From Hyparrhenia diplandra (taxonomy: Eukaryota; Streptophyta; Magnoliopsida; Poales; Poaceae), in NCBI GenBank assembly GCA_015847255.1, contig JADLZK010002640.1, forward strand, positions 1 through 64,000: 64,000 bases of DNA. Direction: 5' to 3'. The notes under the pieces were generated by a model that ran no database searches, was not told where the DNA came from, and saw nothing but the letters and a program-made list of their open reading frames with translations. A program made the translations under genes and the position numbers. This document shows positions 47,283-60,335 of this stretch, one piece after another; position 1 is the stretch's first letter; each line of letters starts with the position of its first letter.

Positions 47283-49830
47283 CGCCGCCACATTTCAGCG
47301 ATCAAGGAAAGCCGAGGGCCCAACCTTGTGTTGTCGCCCCGGCGCGGATAAAAGTCGACAAGGGGCCTCTTCCGCCTCCGGTATGACTTTCGCTCCCTCG
47401 ACCCGCTTCATCGGCAAGCATAGCCGCGGTCTCCACGCTCGTCGGACAACTACGCCGGTAAGCGGGCGCACCAGCGCGTCAACAGATGAAGGGATCAAAG
47501 ACAAAAAGACTTCAAGGGAGAAAGGCGTGACTTTGGCGCCGGTTACCCGGCACCAAAGATCACGTTGTGCTCCTCGCGAGCAACTTATGGAGTGGTCCTT
47601 CTCCTTTACGAGGGTTTCCCCCTCGGACACCGGCTCCGTCGCGGGTGTTTAAGGCGCCGCATTATCTCCTTTGCTTCTCGCCTCCTCGGGATCGGCCCTG
47701 CCGTCATTGGCCTCCCCGAGGCTGGAGGGGATCCTTCCGGCGTCCTCAAAATCTTGACTCATCGGAGCCATCTCGCCGCCACCTTGTTGGCCCTCGGACA
47801 CGCCTTGACGGCCTCGACCTCCAGATGCGCCGCTAGGACTCCCTCTCCTCGGCAAGAGTAGTAAGCGGGACGTCTCGCTTTGGGCTTGGATCAATTTCGC
47901 GCCTGCGAGGGCGTTCCAGTTCGTAACGTTCGGCGAAGGAGCTCGACTTCTCCCCGGCGATGCCGAGATTCTCGCTGTGGGACACCACCGGATTATGACA
48001 CATACACAAAGGCGGTGACGAGAATAGCGGCCCAAGACATCAACGCGTTAGCCTCCGCGAAGCGACTGGTTATGGCGTCGCCAATCTTCGCAAGCCGTCG
48101 CCCACCGGGCGGATCTGCTCATGAGGTTTCCACGCTGAGACCTCGGGCGATCGTCGATCACCACGGGCGGACCCCCGGCACGTCACCCAAGGTCAGGGAG
48201 GACCACCCCGGGTAGGCTCCGTGAGGAAGTATCGCCCACCGGCAACTCCCGCTCGAACCCGGACCAATAAAAGTCCGCAGGTCCTTCGGGCTGACCACGT
48301 GCACGATCCTCACCATTGCCGAGGACGGTCCTTCGCCAAGGACAGCCTAACCCGGCGCATGAAGCAACGGGAAGTCGGGATTGTATCCCTCATGAGCCCT
48401 CGGATCGGGCGGGGAGCCGGCGGCAAGTGAAGGCCTCGTCTCCGCCCCGCCTCGAGCTCCTGCGAGAACTCTGGACTGAAGGAGCTTGGCTCCTCGGGAG
48501 GCGACTCGTCGTGAGTCCCAAACGGCGTGACCGCCCACGTCGGGCTGGCGCAAAATGGGGAAGCCCTTTTGAGTCGATCGCCATCGGTCGGGTGGACACC
48601 CGCCATCACCGCCATGGGCTTGAACCACCTCGGGGAGATCTCGGCACCCGTGGGCCGAACCCCTCCGAGAGGCTCGGGGCTAACACCACGGGAGCCCAAC
48701 ACGGGTGGGACAACGTCTTGATGGACAACGACCGCTCGGGCCCGGCCAGGGCTTCTTATTCGGCCTTCGGGGGCCTTCTTGGGATGCAAGGACAGAGTGG
48801 GGCCCCCGCTTCTGAAGTCAGAACGCGTTAAAAGAAGAAGCTAAAAAATACCGTAAAGGAGGTAATGTGAAAACACGAAGAGGGACTCCACGAGGCTCCG
48901 CCGAGGGATCGCCCCCGGTGTGGCCAAGGCACGGGAAGGCGCGACACAGGCATCGCACTTGACGCCGGGCCGTCTCCCCCACCGGACGCACCGGCGGAGG
49001 CGGGGGGGTCCGCGGTTCTTCACCTCGAACCACGCCTTGCGGCGAGGAGCCTGAGTCGCTTGGCCCTTCACGCCGAGCCTCACCATGTAGCGTCAAGGTG
49101 CCCACATCGGGTAAAACCCCGAGCCGCCACCAATCTGGGGCCTCAATTTTGGAGGAAGCCTCGGGCGCCGCTGGTCCCGTGCAACCTCGAGGCGTCTCGG
49201 GCTCGGACTGGCGAAGCCCCGAGTGGGTCGGCAACCCCAAGGCTCGGTCTATCGAGCCGCCACATCGTCATCCGACGAGTTCACGGCGAACTCGTCCCTC
49301 CTCATCCTCGTCCTCCTCGGTGGTCGAGGTATCGAGCGGTTGGCCCCGCCTCATTGCTCGGCCCGGCGGTTGGCACGGGCCACATTCTTCTTCTTCCTCT
49401 CCTCCTTCTTTACGCCGCTTTGGCGCCCCGGGCCGCTCGTTCGAAAGCACTGCCGGCGCCGCTGCATCTAGATTGGGGCACGGAGGAGAGTCGTGATAAT
49501 TCAATCGACCCCGCAAGAAGCGGAGTAAGAACCACCGCGGTGGCAGCGGCATGGTGGCAACAAGACAATACAAGAACGCTGAAACCAAAAGGTGCTTACC
49601 AAGGAGATGTACCTGGCGGGGCTTATAGGGATCTCCGGGATCTCGGGACGGGGTATTGGACCCCAATGCCTCCTTCACCCTCTTGGCCAAAGCCATCGGT
49701 GGAAAGCGTAAGGGATGACATCCGAGACACTTCAAGACCGCAGCCGAGGATGTCATCTCGATACATGAGCAAAGGGCGAGCCATCAATGGCAACACCCGA
49801 CGCCGATGAAAGGCAGCTACCACGGCCGCC
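47283..49830 (-). pseudogene. Proximal part of minus-strand accessory ORF of Gypsy copy 1 (tentative)
   Basis: A GC-rich block with broken minus-strand frames. Near 49086 the minus strand reads AWFEVKNRGPP, preceded by GGGSGFYPMWAP-like residues, and further down RAVVVHQDVVPPVLGS. From memory, the family of extra proteins between pol and 3' LTR in RIRE2-like Gypsy elements (Transposase_28 type) has a W(F/Y)xVKN motif in this position. The match is short and frames are broken, so this is a suggestion only. Plus-strand frames over the same DNA are arginine/proline-rich and probably compositional. Confidence 0.35.
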
Positions 49831-52800
49831 TGCGTTCACACCCCCATCTCGAGCCGCCAGGATCGCTTTGCCTCAAAGCCCCTCAATAGGGATGATCCGC
49901 CCGAGGGGGGGACCAGTTCCACTTATTAGGACTAATCTCGCCCGAGTTGCATTTAGAGGCGCGGAGAGTCATCGTTGCCAATGGATTTCTCGTTGCTCTT
50001 GGAGGCACCACTTTCGTGAACCGGCTGGTGATCGTTGGAGACATTGGGAAGAGAAGGTGATTGTTCTTCCCCCACCTCCGGTGATTGTAAAGGGGTTCAT
50101 GATCTTCCCGGCGGAGAGCCAAATTGATACTCTAGTGGATTGCGCGGCGTGTCGTTGAGTTACCTATCAATGGCGTGTATCAAGAGGGCCTAGTGAGGAG
50201 GCAAGGCGTCGCGCGCCACCTTGATGTACCATTGAGACGGTTGACACAATCGGAGGCGTAGAACTCTAGGTGAATAAATCATTGTCTTCATCTCTTGTGT
50301 TGATTTATTGTCTCACGGTGATTGGTTCATAGCCTCGAAGGTTTGGTATAACCCCTCTCACTCTACCTTGCATTACTTGTTCTCATATCGGCCCGGCCCT
50401 TAGGTGGGGCGGCAGTGACGGCGTCGAGGTCCAAAATTAGATGGACCCCATTAGATGGACCCTAGGTACTGTTGAAGATCTCTAGTTTGGTTTTGGCTAA
50501 TTAGTGTCATCCTTGGGACTAATCTCTCTATGCTAAGTGTATGATTAGATTGGAGATTGGTCGATCCAATGAAAAGAGCATGGTGGTCATGATGGATGGA
50601 TTGGAGTGATCAAAAGATGATCAAGTGTTCACATGGCGTGGAAATGCGATTGAGGTGATCAAAATGGGCTCAAGGTGAAGGTATACCAGTAGGGCCATTT
50701 TGATTTCACATTCAAGACACCATAGAGGGTGTGAGTGGTTTAGGATCGATAGTCATTACTATAAAGAGGACAAAACCTTGGGAGCGTCGATCCTCATGTG
50801 CCTCTAGATTCAACAATCATATGCATGCATTCTAACCTAGAGCTAACTTCGACCTTCGAAATTGTTTGTGAAAATGATAACACACAAGCACATGATGATG
50901 TACACGTGGTGGTGTTGGCACTTTGCGAGAAAGGCGGTGGTGTTTGCAGGGGGTTGAGATAGGTTTGGGTATAAACATGAGAAAATGAAAGCGCCTATTT
51001 TCTATTGCGCCGGATGCAAGTTGGTGGTGAAAACATGCTGTCTCTACGGAGCTCAAGTTGGCATACTTGTTGGGTAGCATGTTGAAGTGGAGGCGACGAA
51101 GAAAGCGGCGACATCTCGTGAAAGAACGCCCGGCCCGGATCTTTGAAGGAGGGCGTCGAGCGGGTTTCGCCGGGACGCTAGGGTTTTGGTGTCCCAGCGT
51201 CCGGAGCACACCTTGCTAGTGGGCGCTCGGCCGCGTGCGGCGCCGGGCGCGCCCGGTGTCGCGTCGAGCGCGATCCGAGGAAACCGCACCTTGCGGCGTC
51301 GCTTCAAGTCAAAAAAATTATTTGTTGGACAATAACAAGGATATATAGATTGATTGTGTGGTTGTGCGGGGCAATCAATTTTGTTATGTGGAAATTTTGT
51401 GAGCTATATATATGTTGGTGCGAATAGTTACATGAAAAATTCCTGTTCGGTCCAATTTGGGGCTATGATTTTCATGTTAGCACATATGCCCTATGGCCTA
51501 TACAATAATTATTTCCTAATTTTATTCATATATACATATTCTCAAATAGAGGTATCAAAAAAAAAAATCTTGTCTATTTTTCTCCTGTAACAACTATATG
51601 CATTGGTAGATCACGAGACGGAATATTAACATATCCTTTTTCTAAAAAAACTCCGCGTTTGCTTGGCATTTGTGGTTGTATATTTTTGTGTGCTTCACTT
51701 TGCGACTTTCTAAACATTGGAGGCTAGAAACAAACTTTTTTTGTGTATAATATTTTTGCGTGCGTTCTTGGAGGCTGCGTCAATGATCACCACGATCGGG
51801 TGGAACAAAACAAGCAACCCGATCTTTGGAGAACCTCCCATTTTGCTCACGTACCGCCGGCGAGATGGTGGCCAATCGAGAGGGCAAAGCTTTGTGGTGG
51901 TCGATCGACATAAGCTAGGCGCTTTGTGGTGGTCGGCTGGTGGCGTCAAATAGGTCGTCGATTCATGGCTAAAGGCGAGAGGAAAGCACAAGAATGTATA
52001 TCGTGTTGTTGAATTAGTTTCTTCTTTTGAGTCGATTTTTAACACAATCTTAACTTGTTATGTTGTTGAAATGATTATGCTCGCCCGCTTCCTTTGCTCC
52101 TCACCCGGCGTCCGGACCACGATAGGGGTAAAGTTAAATGAGCCCTTAAGGGCATATGCCCCCCTACGCACTATGTCATTGCAAATTTGCATTGCCTAAT
52201 ATGAATCCATGGTGGATGTGCTAGGAGCACATGGCCTTAAGGGCAAAAAACTAGCTTCCATGATGAGGTTCACTTGTTTGAGTGTCATTCGATGTGACAA
52301 AGTCCTATTGAGTGTTTTCCTTAATCTATGCTACAGCGATAATCGTTGTCATGAAGATGTGATGCCACCGGCGCGTCGGATGTGCTTAGCGACTGCGCCC
52401 TCCAATGCGAGGGACAACCGGCTTTGGCAAGACCCGGCGACATGCATGGTGTGAGCCATTTGTACGAGGGGTTCTACAAGTCCATCTATCTAGAATGGAA
52501 TAACGCTATATGTTCGCTTCAACCTATAGATCGGGTTATCAACCATGGTACGAAAGTTTTTCTTATAACGAAACAACATTGATCGGCCGACTTATTAGCC
52601 ACAAAAACCATCGGTTGTCATCATAAAAATGTAGATTTTTGCTAGTGTGAGGACTCAAATGAACCGTCGAGAATAGTCCTACCTCTCTCTAGGATATGGA
52701 CCTCGTACCCCTCTCTAGGATATGGACCTCCCATTTATATGCAGGAAGGTCGAAGTACATGGAGATTTAGGGGATTTTTAGCCTATGGTCTATGTATGCT

Positions 52801-52997
52801 AGAGTCTAGAAGGGTCTTGCAAAGACACGGATTGACCATGGCTTTGTTGTGGGCCGAAGAAGATTTGGGCATCGTGGCCGCTATGTCACGACACGTTGAT
52901 TGCTAGGCTTTGTCGGCTTCAACCGGCCACCAAGCGGGTGTGCCTTATGGAGGCTTCTTGGCGGTGAAGGCGATCTGGTTTAAGGGGCTAACGGCGG
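49831..52997. other. Unresolved repeat mosaic between the two Gypsy copies
   Basis: No gene was recognised. A purine-rich tract (cgaggggggga) at about 49900 could be a polypurine tract of copy 1, but the expected TGTCGGG LTR start does not follow. From about 50160 the composition becomes mixed, with GC-rich patches (51120-51300). At 52631-52647 the sequence gtagatttttgctagtg reads, on the minus strand, as CACTAGCAAAAATC, a possible CACTA-transposon terminus with no partner found. The 3' LTR of copy 1 was not identified here. Confidence 0.4.
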
Positions 52998-54296
52998 TGT
53001 CGGGGGACCCAAATATTGGACCCCGTGACATTCTCATATATTGAGAAATCGTCGGCCCGTCGGGGCCGATAAAACTTTCGGCACGCTATCATCCCGCTTA
53101 GAAGGGCGGCCCGGCGGGCGGTGGACCGGGCCAAAGAGCCCGCGGCGCCTACGTGAAGATGGAGTCGGCCCCCGGGCGACCTTTGGAGTCACAGCGGACG
53201 AAAAGAGCTCGCTACGCTCACGCGGAGGACAAGGTCGGGGACCTTTACAAGGCGGCGAACCATGGCGCCCCGCGTCATCATCGGCCAACCCTAAGGCTCG
53301 ATTCAACCCCAAATCTCCGTCTCGCCCGGGTGGTTTAGCTCACCCGGCCTCGGATGAGACCTCCGCCTCGCCGAGGGTGGCCTAGCTCACCACCTCGGGC
53401 GCAAAACTCCGCCTCGCCCGGGAGACCCGGCTCTCCATCCTCGGCGGGGTGGCTCAACCAACTCACCGGGGTCATAGACCCTCGGGGCGTGGGAGGATTC
53501 GCGTCTCAAGGAAGGAAGCTTGGTTGCATTTAATGCGGTTACACGTGAAGCGGCGCGGGGGCCATCGATTACGCCCGTCGTCGACTGCCGGATCACTTCC
53601 CAAATCCGGCCAGATGGGACACAAAAATTTGAACGGTGGCGTATTCGCCGCCCGGCACGGGAAACGGGGCGACCTTGTTCATTCCCAGCCCGGGGATCGT
53701 CAAAGCGCGACGGGCGGACCCTCGAGGCTTATGACACGCCCGCGGCCAGCTTTCACGGGACCCGCCCCCTCGCCATGCGGACTGTGGGGGCCGCCTCACG
53801 GATCCTCGGGGCGCACCGGGAAGCGGCTTGCGTCCGCCGCCGGATTAGGGCCCGCGTGTCTTCATCAAACAACGCCCAAGCCCCGGCCCGGCCCTCGGCG
53901 TGCGCATGCAACGAGCATAGCCTCGGGAATTAGCCACCTAGGCATCCCACATATGTAAACATTACTTCCCTCTTCCCTCTATAAAAGGGAGTAATGCCCC
54001 ATTAATGAGGGGATCCCTTGCGGACGGAAGCATAACCACCACCACCCACCACGATCGTGGGGCTTGAGACGGCGTCTCTCCCTCACACCGCTTGTAACCC
54101 GTACTACAAAGCTCACCTTTGAGCGCAGAGGTAACCTGCGGGACACCACCAGGCCCGGGCGTAGGGCCCGTTGGCTGAACGGGATAAACTTCGCCCGTGT
54201 CGTGTCCATCTTGCGCTCGCCATAGGAGGAGGGCACCACGGCCTATAAATTCTTTATTGCGGCACCCGAGGCACCCCGGTTCTCGGAATGCCGGCG
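52998..54296 (+). repeat. 5' LTR of Ty3/Gypsy copy 2
   Basis: It starts tgtcgggggacccaaatatt and aligns with the copy 1 LTR over about 1.3 kb, including the tatgtaaacattac and ctataaaag region (TATA at 53980-53987). It is followed two bases later by a primer-site-like tggcgc. The terminal CA is not visible, probably lost to a small deletion. Confidence 0.85.
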
Positions 54297-54298
54297 GT

Positions 54299-54316
54299 TG
54301 GCGCACCGGCGGGGAA
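54299..54316 (+). promoter_or_regulatory. Primer-binding site of Gypsy copy 2
   Basis: tggcgcaccggcgggga, homologous to the copy 1 site with small differences. Its presence shows that the LTR at 52998 belongs to the DNA on its right. Confidence 0.55.
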
Positions 54317-56695
54317 CAGCGTGTGCAATCCGTATCCCCGTCGCCTCCATGGCGTTTCCACCTTCGTTTCCACCACGCTTTCGCGTGGGACCCGCGACTC
54401 CAGCAGCGGCGAACTTCTTGTTCTTTGGGGCCCCGGGAGTTGTGGCGCTTCGGCCCTGGCTACGAATGATCTTACGCCCGATATGGCTGAAAGAAGGAGG
54501 CGGCGTCGCCCGCTAGCAGCATGCCATCTGCGGCGCATGCGGGGACGGCAAAGGCGGCCCACCGGGCGCCAAAGGCGCCCAAACAGCGGTTCCGAATCCG
54601 ACCGCTGGCCACCCCGGTGCCGACTCGCGGGAGGCTCCGGGAACCCTAGGCGTCGGGAGAAGATCCCTACCCGATGCGCGACAGCGGCGAGTTCAACCCC
54701 TAATCATCGGGGAGCGGCGTCCACACCGGTGATCTTGGAAGGAGTACCCGTAATTCTCGCCCGACGGGAGACCCCGGTCGAAGCACCGCCGCGAGGAGCA
54801 CGAGCGGATTCCGTCGATCCCACGGGAGGCAGCTATCCCACGGACAATCACGCGGAAGCGCATCAGGTCGAGGATGTTGCACACCCCATCACCGCCTCCT
54901 CGTCAGGAGCACGATTGGGACGGTCGAAAACGGCGGGCCGCACTACCCGTCAGGGGAGCGGGGGACTCCTCCGCGCGTTCAGCGCCCCGTTCCCGGCAGC
55001 CGGGGCCGGTTATTATGACACGAGGGAATGCTTCAATATAGAGATCCGGGAGCAAGATGGCCGCCTCACCCGGCGTCTCCGACGAAGATGAGAAGGCGGG
55101 CGTACGCCCGGCCCGCGAGGCCGCGGCGGCGCCCGGCTTTCCGCCCCTGTCCGGCCCGTCGTAGGCGCCCGGCGCTGCGGCGAATCTTGCCGGTGCTGCG
55201 GGATCTGCGGGACGCATCGCCGGCGAGTCGCCGCGACCGGCGGCCCAGGCGTAACATCCAACGGGGAGCAAGCCCGGCGGGCGAGGCCCCAAAGGGGCGC
55301 CTCATGATGCAAAAGCGGCGGATGCGGCGGACGGCGAGTACCGCTGCGACAAGCGGCCCGTTCCGCGAGGCCAGCCTCACGTGGCGGCGGCCGCCATCTT
55401 GGTGCGCGAAATGCGGACCCTCTGCCGCCGGGGCGCGGCGTGAGGGGCCCTGACATCTCCTCGACGAGACTTGGCTGCCAGCGGCGGAGAGCTCCGCTTC
55501 CGGGTCGGGCCGTGACATCCGCGACGCGAAGAATGCGGGGCGAGGTCGCGGCTCCGTCGGACGCTGGCGGAGCCGAGCCTCGGCAAGGCGGTCCGGGAGC
55601 GTGCGGATGACAACCGCGGCAACCGCCCCGATGCGAGGGGCGCATAGAACCCCCGTCAAGACCGCAGCGGGTGCCCTGACCTCGGGGGGCGAGATCGGCG
55701 GCGGCGGAAGCTCGCCCACGAAGGAGGCTCACCTCGGGCGGGGCCGGGGCCGGCGGGCCAAGCGCGCCCGGGCCGGGGGGGGGTACTCGGGATCACCGGG
55801 CCCGGGCCTTCACAAGGAGGATCATCGGGAGGGCGCCACTCCCGCGGCTTGAGGGCCGTGCCACATCGAGAGTACTCGGGGCTCGTCAGAGGTATGGGTG
55901 ACCGACTATCGGCTAGCATGCCGGTTCGAGGGGCACACGATGAAAGGGTAATCATGAAATTTGCCTGTACCTCTCCGACTTCGGCCAAGGCATTTGGAAC
56001 ATCTTCCACCGGACCTCATATCAAGCTGGGCGGACTTGGAGAGAACCTTCCGAGGTAATTTCCGGGGCACGTACCAGCGCCCGGGTAACTCATGGGACCT
56101 CCGAAACTATCGTCGAAACCAGGCGAGTCCTGCGTGACTACAGGCATCCGCTTCTCTAAGCAACGGACTGAGCTCCTAATGTGACGGATTCGGCGTCATT
56201 GGGGCCTTCTTGGCGGCACCTCTTCTTGAGTGATCTCGTGAAGAAGCCGGGGCGCCCGGACTCAGCAGGGCAAACGGTGATGCACATCGCCACTAAGTTT
56301 GCTAGCGGAGAGGGAGGCCGTCGGAGACTCTGTTCAATCGGGGGCCGGGCAGGGAAAGGCGGAGGAGGAGGAACCCGAGGGGCTCCCGGCCTCGGGGAGA
56401 ACAAGAAGAAGAGGAAAAAAGGACAAGAGCGACAAGGGGCAAGGGCGAGGCCCTCAGCGCTTGGAGCAGCGAAAACATGGTGGCTGCGGTCGGCCCTAAA
56501 GGGGGGCCAAGGCTCCGCCACAAAAACCTTCAGCGGTATGCTCAAGAAGCGGTGCGCGAACCCACGATTACCCGGTCAAGCATACCTCGGGGAATGCAAA
56601 GCGGTGCGCAAACACCGCCAAACTTCGGGGCCATTCGAGGAGGAGGAGGAAGAAGCGCGAGGCAATCCGGGGTGACGAGGGGGTTTCGAAGGTGA
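54317..56695 (+). pseudogene. Gypsy copy 2 leader and gag
   Basis: Homologous to copy 1 gag and its leader without the 2.2-kb insertion. The capsid part is at about 55860-56260 and the EEEEEA-type acidic tail near 56630-56660. The stretch 55000-55800 is extremely GC-rich, with many small deletions relative to copy 1. No continuous frame. Confidence 0.75.
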
Positions 56696-59600
56696 ACAAG
56701 CGCTTCATGATCGCCGGCGGCAACACCGGCAACATGTCGATGCGGCAGCGCAAGAAGGAAGCGGCGGGAGGTTAATGCGCGGCCGGCGGCAATCGGCTGC
56801 GCAAGTGGTCGGACCAAGCCATCACCTTCGACGGTCGGATCACCCTCGGCACATCCCAAACCGAGGGGCTTATCCATTGGTGGTGGATCCCATCATTGCC
56901 AATACGGCTCACCAAAGGTCCTCATGGACGGAGGAAGCGACCTCAACCTCATCTGCGCTTGACCTCCTCGGGGTGGACAAGTCCAAGATCCGCCCGGGAG
57001 GGCCGGCATTCAACGGCGTCGTCCCGGCAAGCAAGCGAAGCCCCTCGGGCGGATCGACCTACCGATACGCCAGGGACCCCGAGAACTTCAGGCAAGAGAA
57101 TCTCACCTTTGAGATCCTTGGAGTCAGGGGTACATACCACGCACTCCTCGGGCGGCCTTGCTATGCCAAATTCATGTATACGTCGAACTATACCTACCTC
57201 AAGCTCAAGATGCGGGGCGAAGAAGGGTGTCATCACGGCGAGGCCCTTCGCACCCTCACGCATATGAGTTGGGCGTGGAGGCGTGGAGTGCGCCGAGGCA
57301 CTCGCCATTGCCCGAGGCACTCATTGCCGGCAGCGAAGAAGCTTTGGCGAGATCGCTGTCGAGCATGAGGCCAAGCGCCCGTATTTGGGAGCTTCGAGCC
57401 CTCCTCGGGCACCAAGAAGATCCCACTCGATCTAGCAAACCGAAGGAGAAGCTACCGACTATCGGCTGGTGGATCCGAAATAGGAAGCGGTGCTCGTCGA
57501 CTTCCTCGTGCGACGCCAAAAGCGTTTGCATGGGGACCCTCGGACATGCCGGGCATACCGGGGATGTCGCCCGAAAGCACTCCCTAGGCTATCGGCCCGG
57601 GCTCAAAGCCCGGTCATGCGGCGCTGCGCCCGTTTGATGACGCCAGCGAAAGATCATCGGCGAGGAGATCCACAAGCTACGGGGAGGCGGATTTATAAAA
57701 AAGTATTCCACCCCAGTGGTTAGCTAATCTGTATTAGTAGAGAAAAAGAATGGAAATGGCGGATGTGTGTGAACTACACTAGTCTCAACAAAGCATAATG
57801 CGAAAGTTCCCTTTCCTTTACCTCGAATCGACCCAGTTATCGACTCCACGGCTGGGTGCGAGACTTTGTCCTTTCTCGATGCATACTCCGGCTACCATCG
57901 GATCAAAATGAAAGAGTCCGACCAACTTCGCGACGTTCATAACATAACACCCGCCGGGATGTATTGCTACCTCACAATGCCTTTGGCCGAGCGGCCCGGG
58001 GGCAACGTACCCGGTGGCTGCATGCAAATCATCTTCGGGAGAACTCATCGGGAGGATTGTGGAAGCCTATGTCGGCGACATAGTGGTAAAATCAAGAAAA
58101 GCGTCGGACCTCGTGAGAGACCTCGGGGAAACAACCCGAGTGCCTAAACAAGAAGGGAGTCAAACTCAACCCCCGAAAAATGCGTATTTGGGGTCCCCAG
58201 GGATCTTCTTTGGGTTTCATCGTCTCTCAACGAGGCATCGAAGCAAACCCAACCAAGGTTGGCAGCGATCCGCGAAGATGGGGCCAATCCGAGACCTCAA
58301 AGGAGTTCGAGAAGGTCATGGGCTGCTGGCTTCACTAAGCGGGTTCATCTCCGCCTCGGGGAAAGGGGCCTCCACCTCTATCGGCTCCGCCGCAAAAGGC
58401 GGAGCACTTTGCACGGACCCCGAGGCGAAGAAGCCCTCGGCAACCTCAAAAGCTCGACTAGTCCACCAATCACTGGTGCCACCAAACCCGGGAGAGACCT
58501 TGCTCCTCACGTCACGGCCACTACCCGGGTAGTGGTAGCGGTGAGTCGTAGTAAGCGCCGGGAAGAAGGGGGCACCACGTTGCCGGTTCAGCGCCCGTTT
58601 ACTTCATCGATGAAGTACTTTCCGACACCAAGACTTCGATACTGCGGATGCAAAAAGCTGGCTGTATGCTATCGTCTTGGGCGAAGAAAACTTCGCCACT
58701 ACTTCCTCAGCGCACCCGGTTGCGTGGTATCCTCATTCCCCCTCGGGAGATCATCGAGAACCGAGAAGCCCACGGGAAGAGTGGCGAAGTGGGCGGTGGA
58801 GCTCATGGGCGAGGCGATATCGTTCTGCCCTCGCAAGGCAATAAAGTCTCAAGTCTTGGCGATTTTGTGGCGAATGGGTGATACACAATTACCCGGCGCC
58901 CATCAAGCCGAGTGTTGGACCATGTACTGCCGATGGGTCCATGATGAAGGCGATTTGCGGGTGCGGTTTGCTTTTCATCTCACCCCTTGGGGTTCACACA
59001 AGGTATGCCATCCGGTTGCATTTCCCGCCTCCAACAGCGTCGCTTGAGAATCTGGCCCGATCAGCGGTCTTAGGATCGCGGTTAGCCTAGGGATCCGGCG
59101 GTTGGAAACCGAGGGGGATTCTCAAGCGGTTATTGACTAAAGTCATGAAGGCCTCGGCACTGCCCACGACCCCAAGATGGAAGCATACTGCCGGGAAGTG
59201 AGCAAGGCGGAGGAAAGGTTCCACGGGCTTGAGCACAAGCACACTCCAAGGCGTTACAATGAAGCCGCGGACGAACTTCGCCAAAGGTCGCGGCGACCGG
59301 TACCGTTCCCGAGCGTCATCACCCAAGATCTTAATGAGCCCTCGGTCGGGTACACTACCTTGGAAATACCCTCGGGGGCTCTGGAGCGACTTCGAGAACA
59401 AGCGTGCCGAAGCTATGGCGGTCGACCAAGTCCCGACTAGAGAGAGCCTCTATGGGAATACCTATCCCAAGGAGAATTACCAGAGGATAAGACCGAGGCT
59501 CGCCGATTGGCCGAAGGGCAAAATCCTTCGCTTATTGGAGACAAAAAAGAACTCTACAAGAAAGGAGCCTCGGGGTATACATGCGATGCATACCCTTGGC

Positions 59601-60335
59601 GGAAGGCGAGATTTGCTCGAAGACACCCACAAAGGGAGTGTGGCCATCATGCGCACCCGAGGACTCTTGTCGGTAAAGTCTTGAGACAAGGCTTCTGCGG
59701 CCCTCGCGATGCGGGGACGCGAATGAAGTTGTGCGCATCTGCAAGGGATGTCAATTTTACGCCACGCCAAGACACATCTTCGGCACAAGCCTGCTGAGAC
59801 CATACCTCGACATGGCCATTTGCGGTATGGGGGCTCGACATGATTGGTCCCCACGAAAAGGGCACACGGAGGACACACTCACGTCCTAGTCACCATCGAC
59901 AAGTTCTCCAAATGGATCGAAGCCCGAGCTGTGGGGAACACTCGCCTGAGAGGAAGCGGTGAAGTTCTTCACGAACATCATTTCCGTTTTGGAGTCGAAC
60001 TCCATCATCACGGATCGCGGAACCAACCGTGGGGAAGAAATTCCTTGACTTTTGTGACGACTACGGCATCGGGTCGGCACCTCGGCCGTAGCCCACCCAA
60101 AGACCAGCGGTCAAGTGGAGTGTGCCAATGGCATGATCTTGCAAGGCCTCAAACCAAGGATCTTCAATCGCTGAACGGTATGGGAAGAGGTGGTACCAAG
60201 AGCTACCGTCGGTTCTATGGAGCCTTCGAACAACAAAAAGCCGAGCCACGGGTTTCACCCCATTCTTTCTAGTCTATGGAGCCGAGGCGATCTTGCCTGA
60301 ACATTGAAATATGGGTCCCCAAAGGCTGCGAGCTT
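56696..60335 (+). pseudogene. Gypsy copy 2 pol, cut by element B
   Basis: Same domain order as copy 1. Protease: LMDGGSDLNLI at about 56920-56955, then LTFEILGVRGTYHALLGRP from about 57100. RT about 57640-58330: SGYHRIKMKESD, YCYLTMP, and YVGD at 58068-58079 where copy 1 has the catalytic YVDD. RNase H remnant near 58920. Integrase: CKGCQFYA at about 59740, ICGMGARHD-type frame break, VTIDKFSKWIEARAV from about 59890, then the VAHP/QVE region near 60090-60130. The sequence stops in the integrase 3' part where element B begins at 60336, so the RRFYP end is missing. Frames are broken at positions mostly different from copy 1. Confidence 0.85.

Noticed and set aside
47275..50158. Plus-strand frames such as 49060-49809 as a novel gene cluster
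   Set aside because: The block lies between parts of Gypsy copy 1 and is better explained by broken retroelement sequence with mostly minus-strand similarity.
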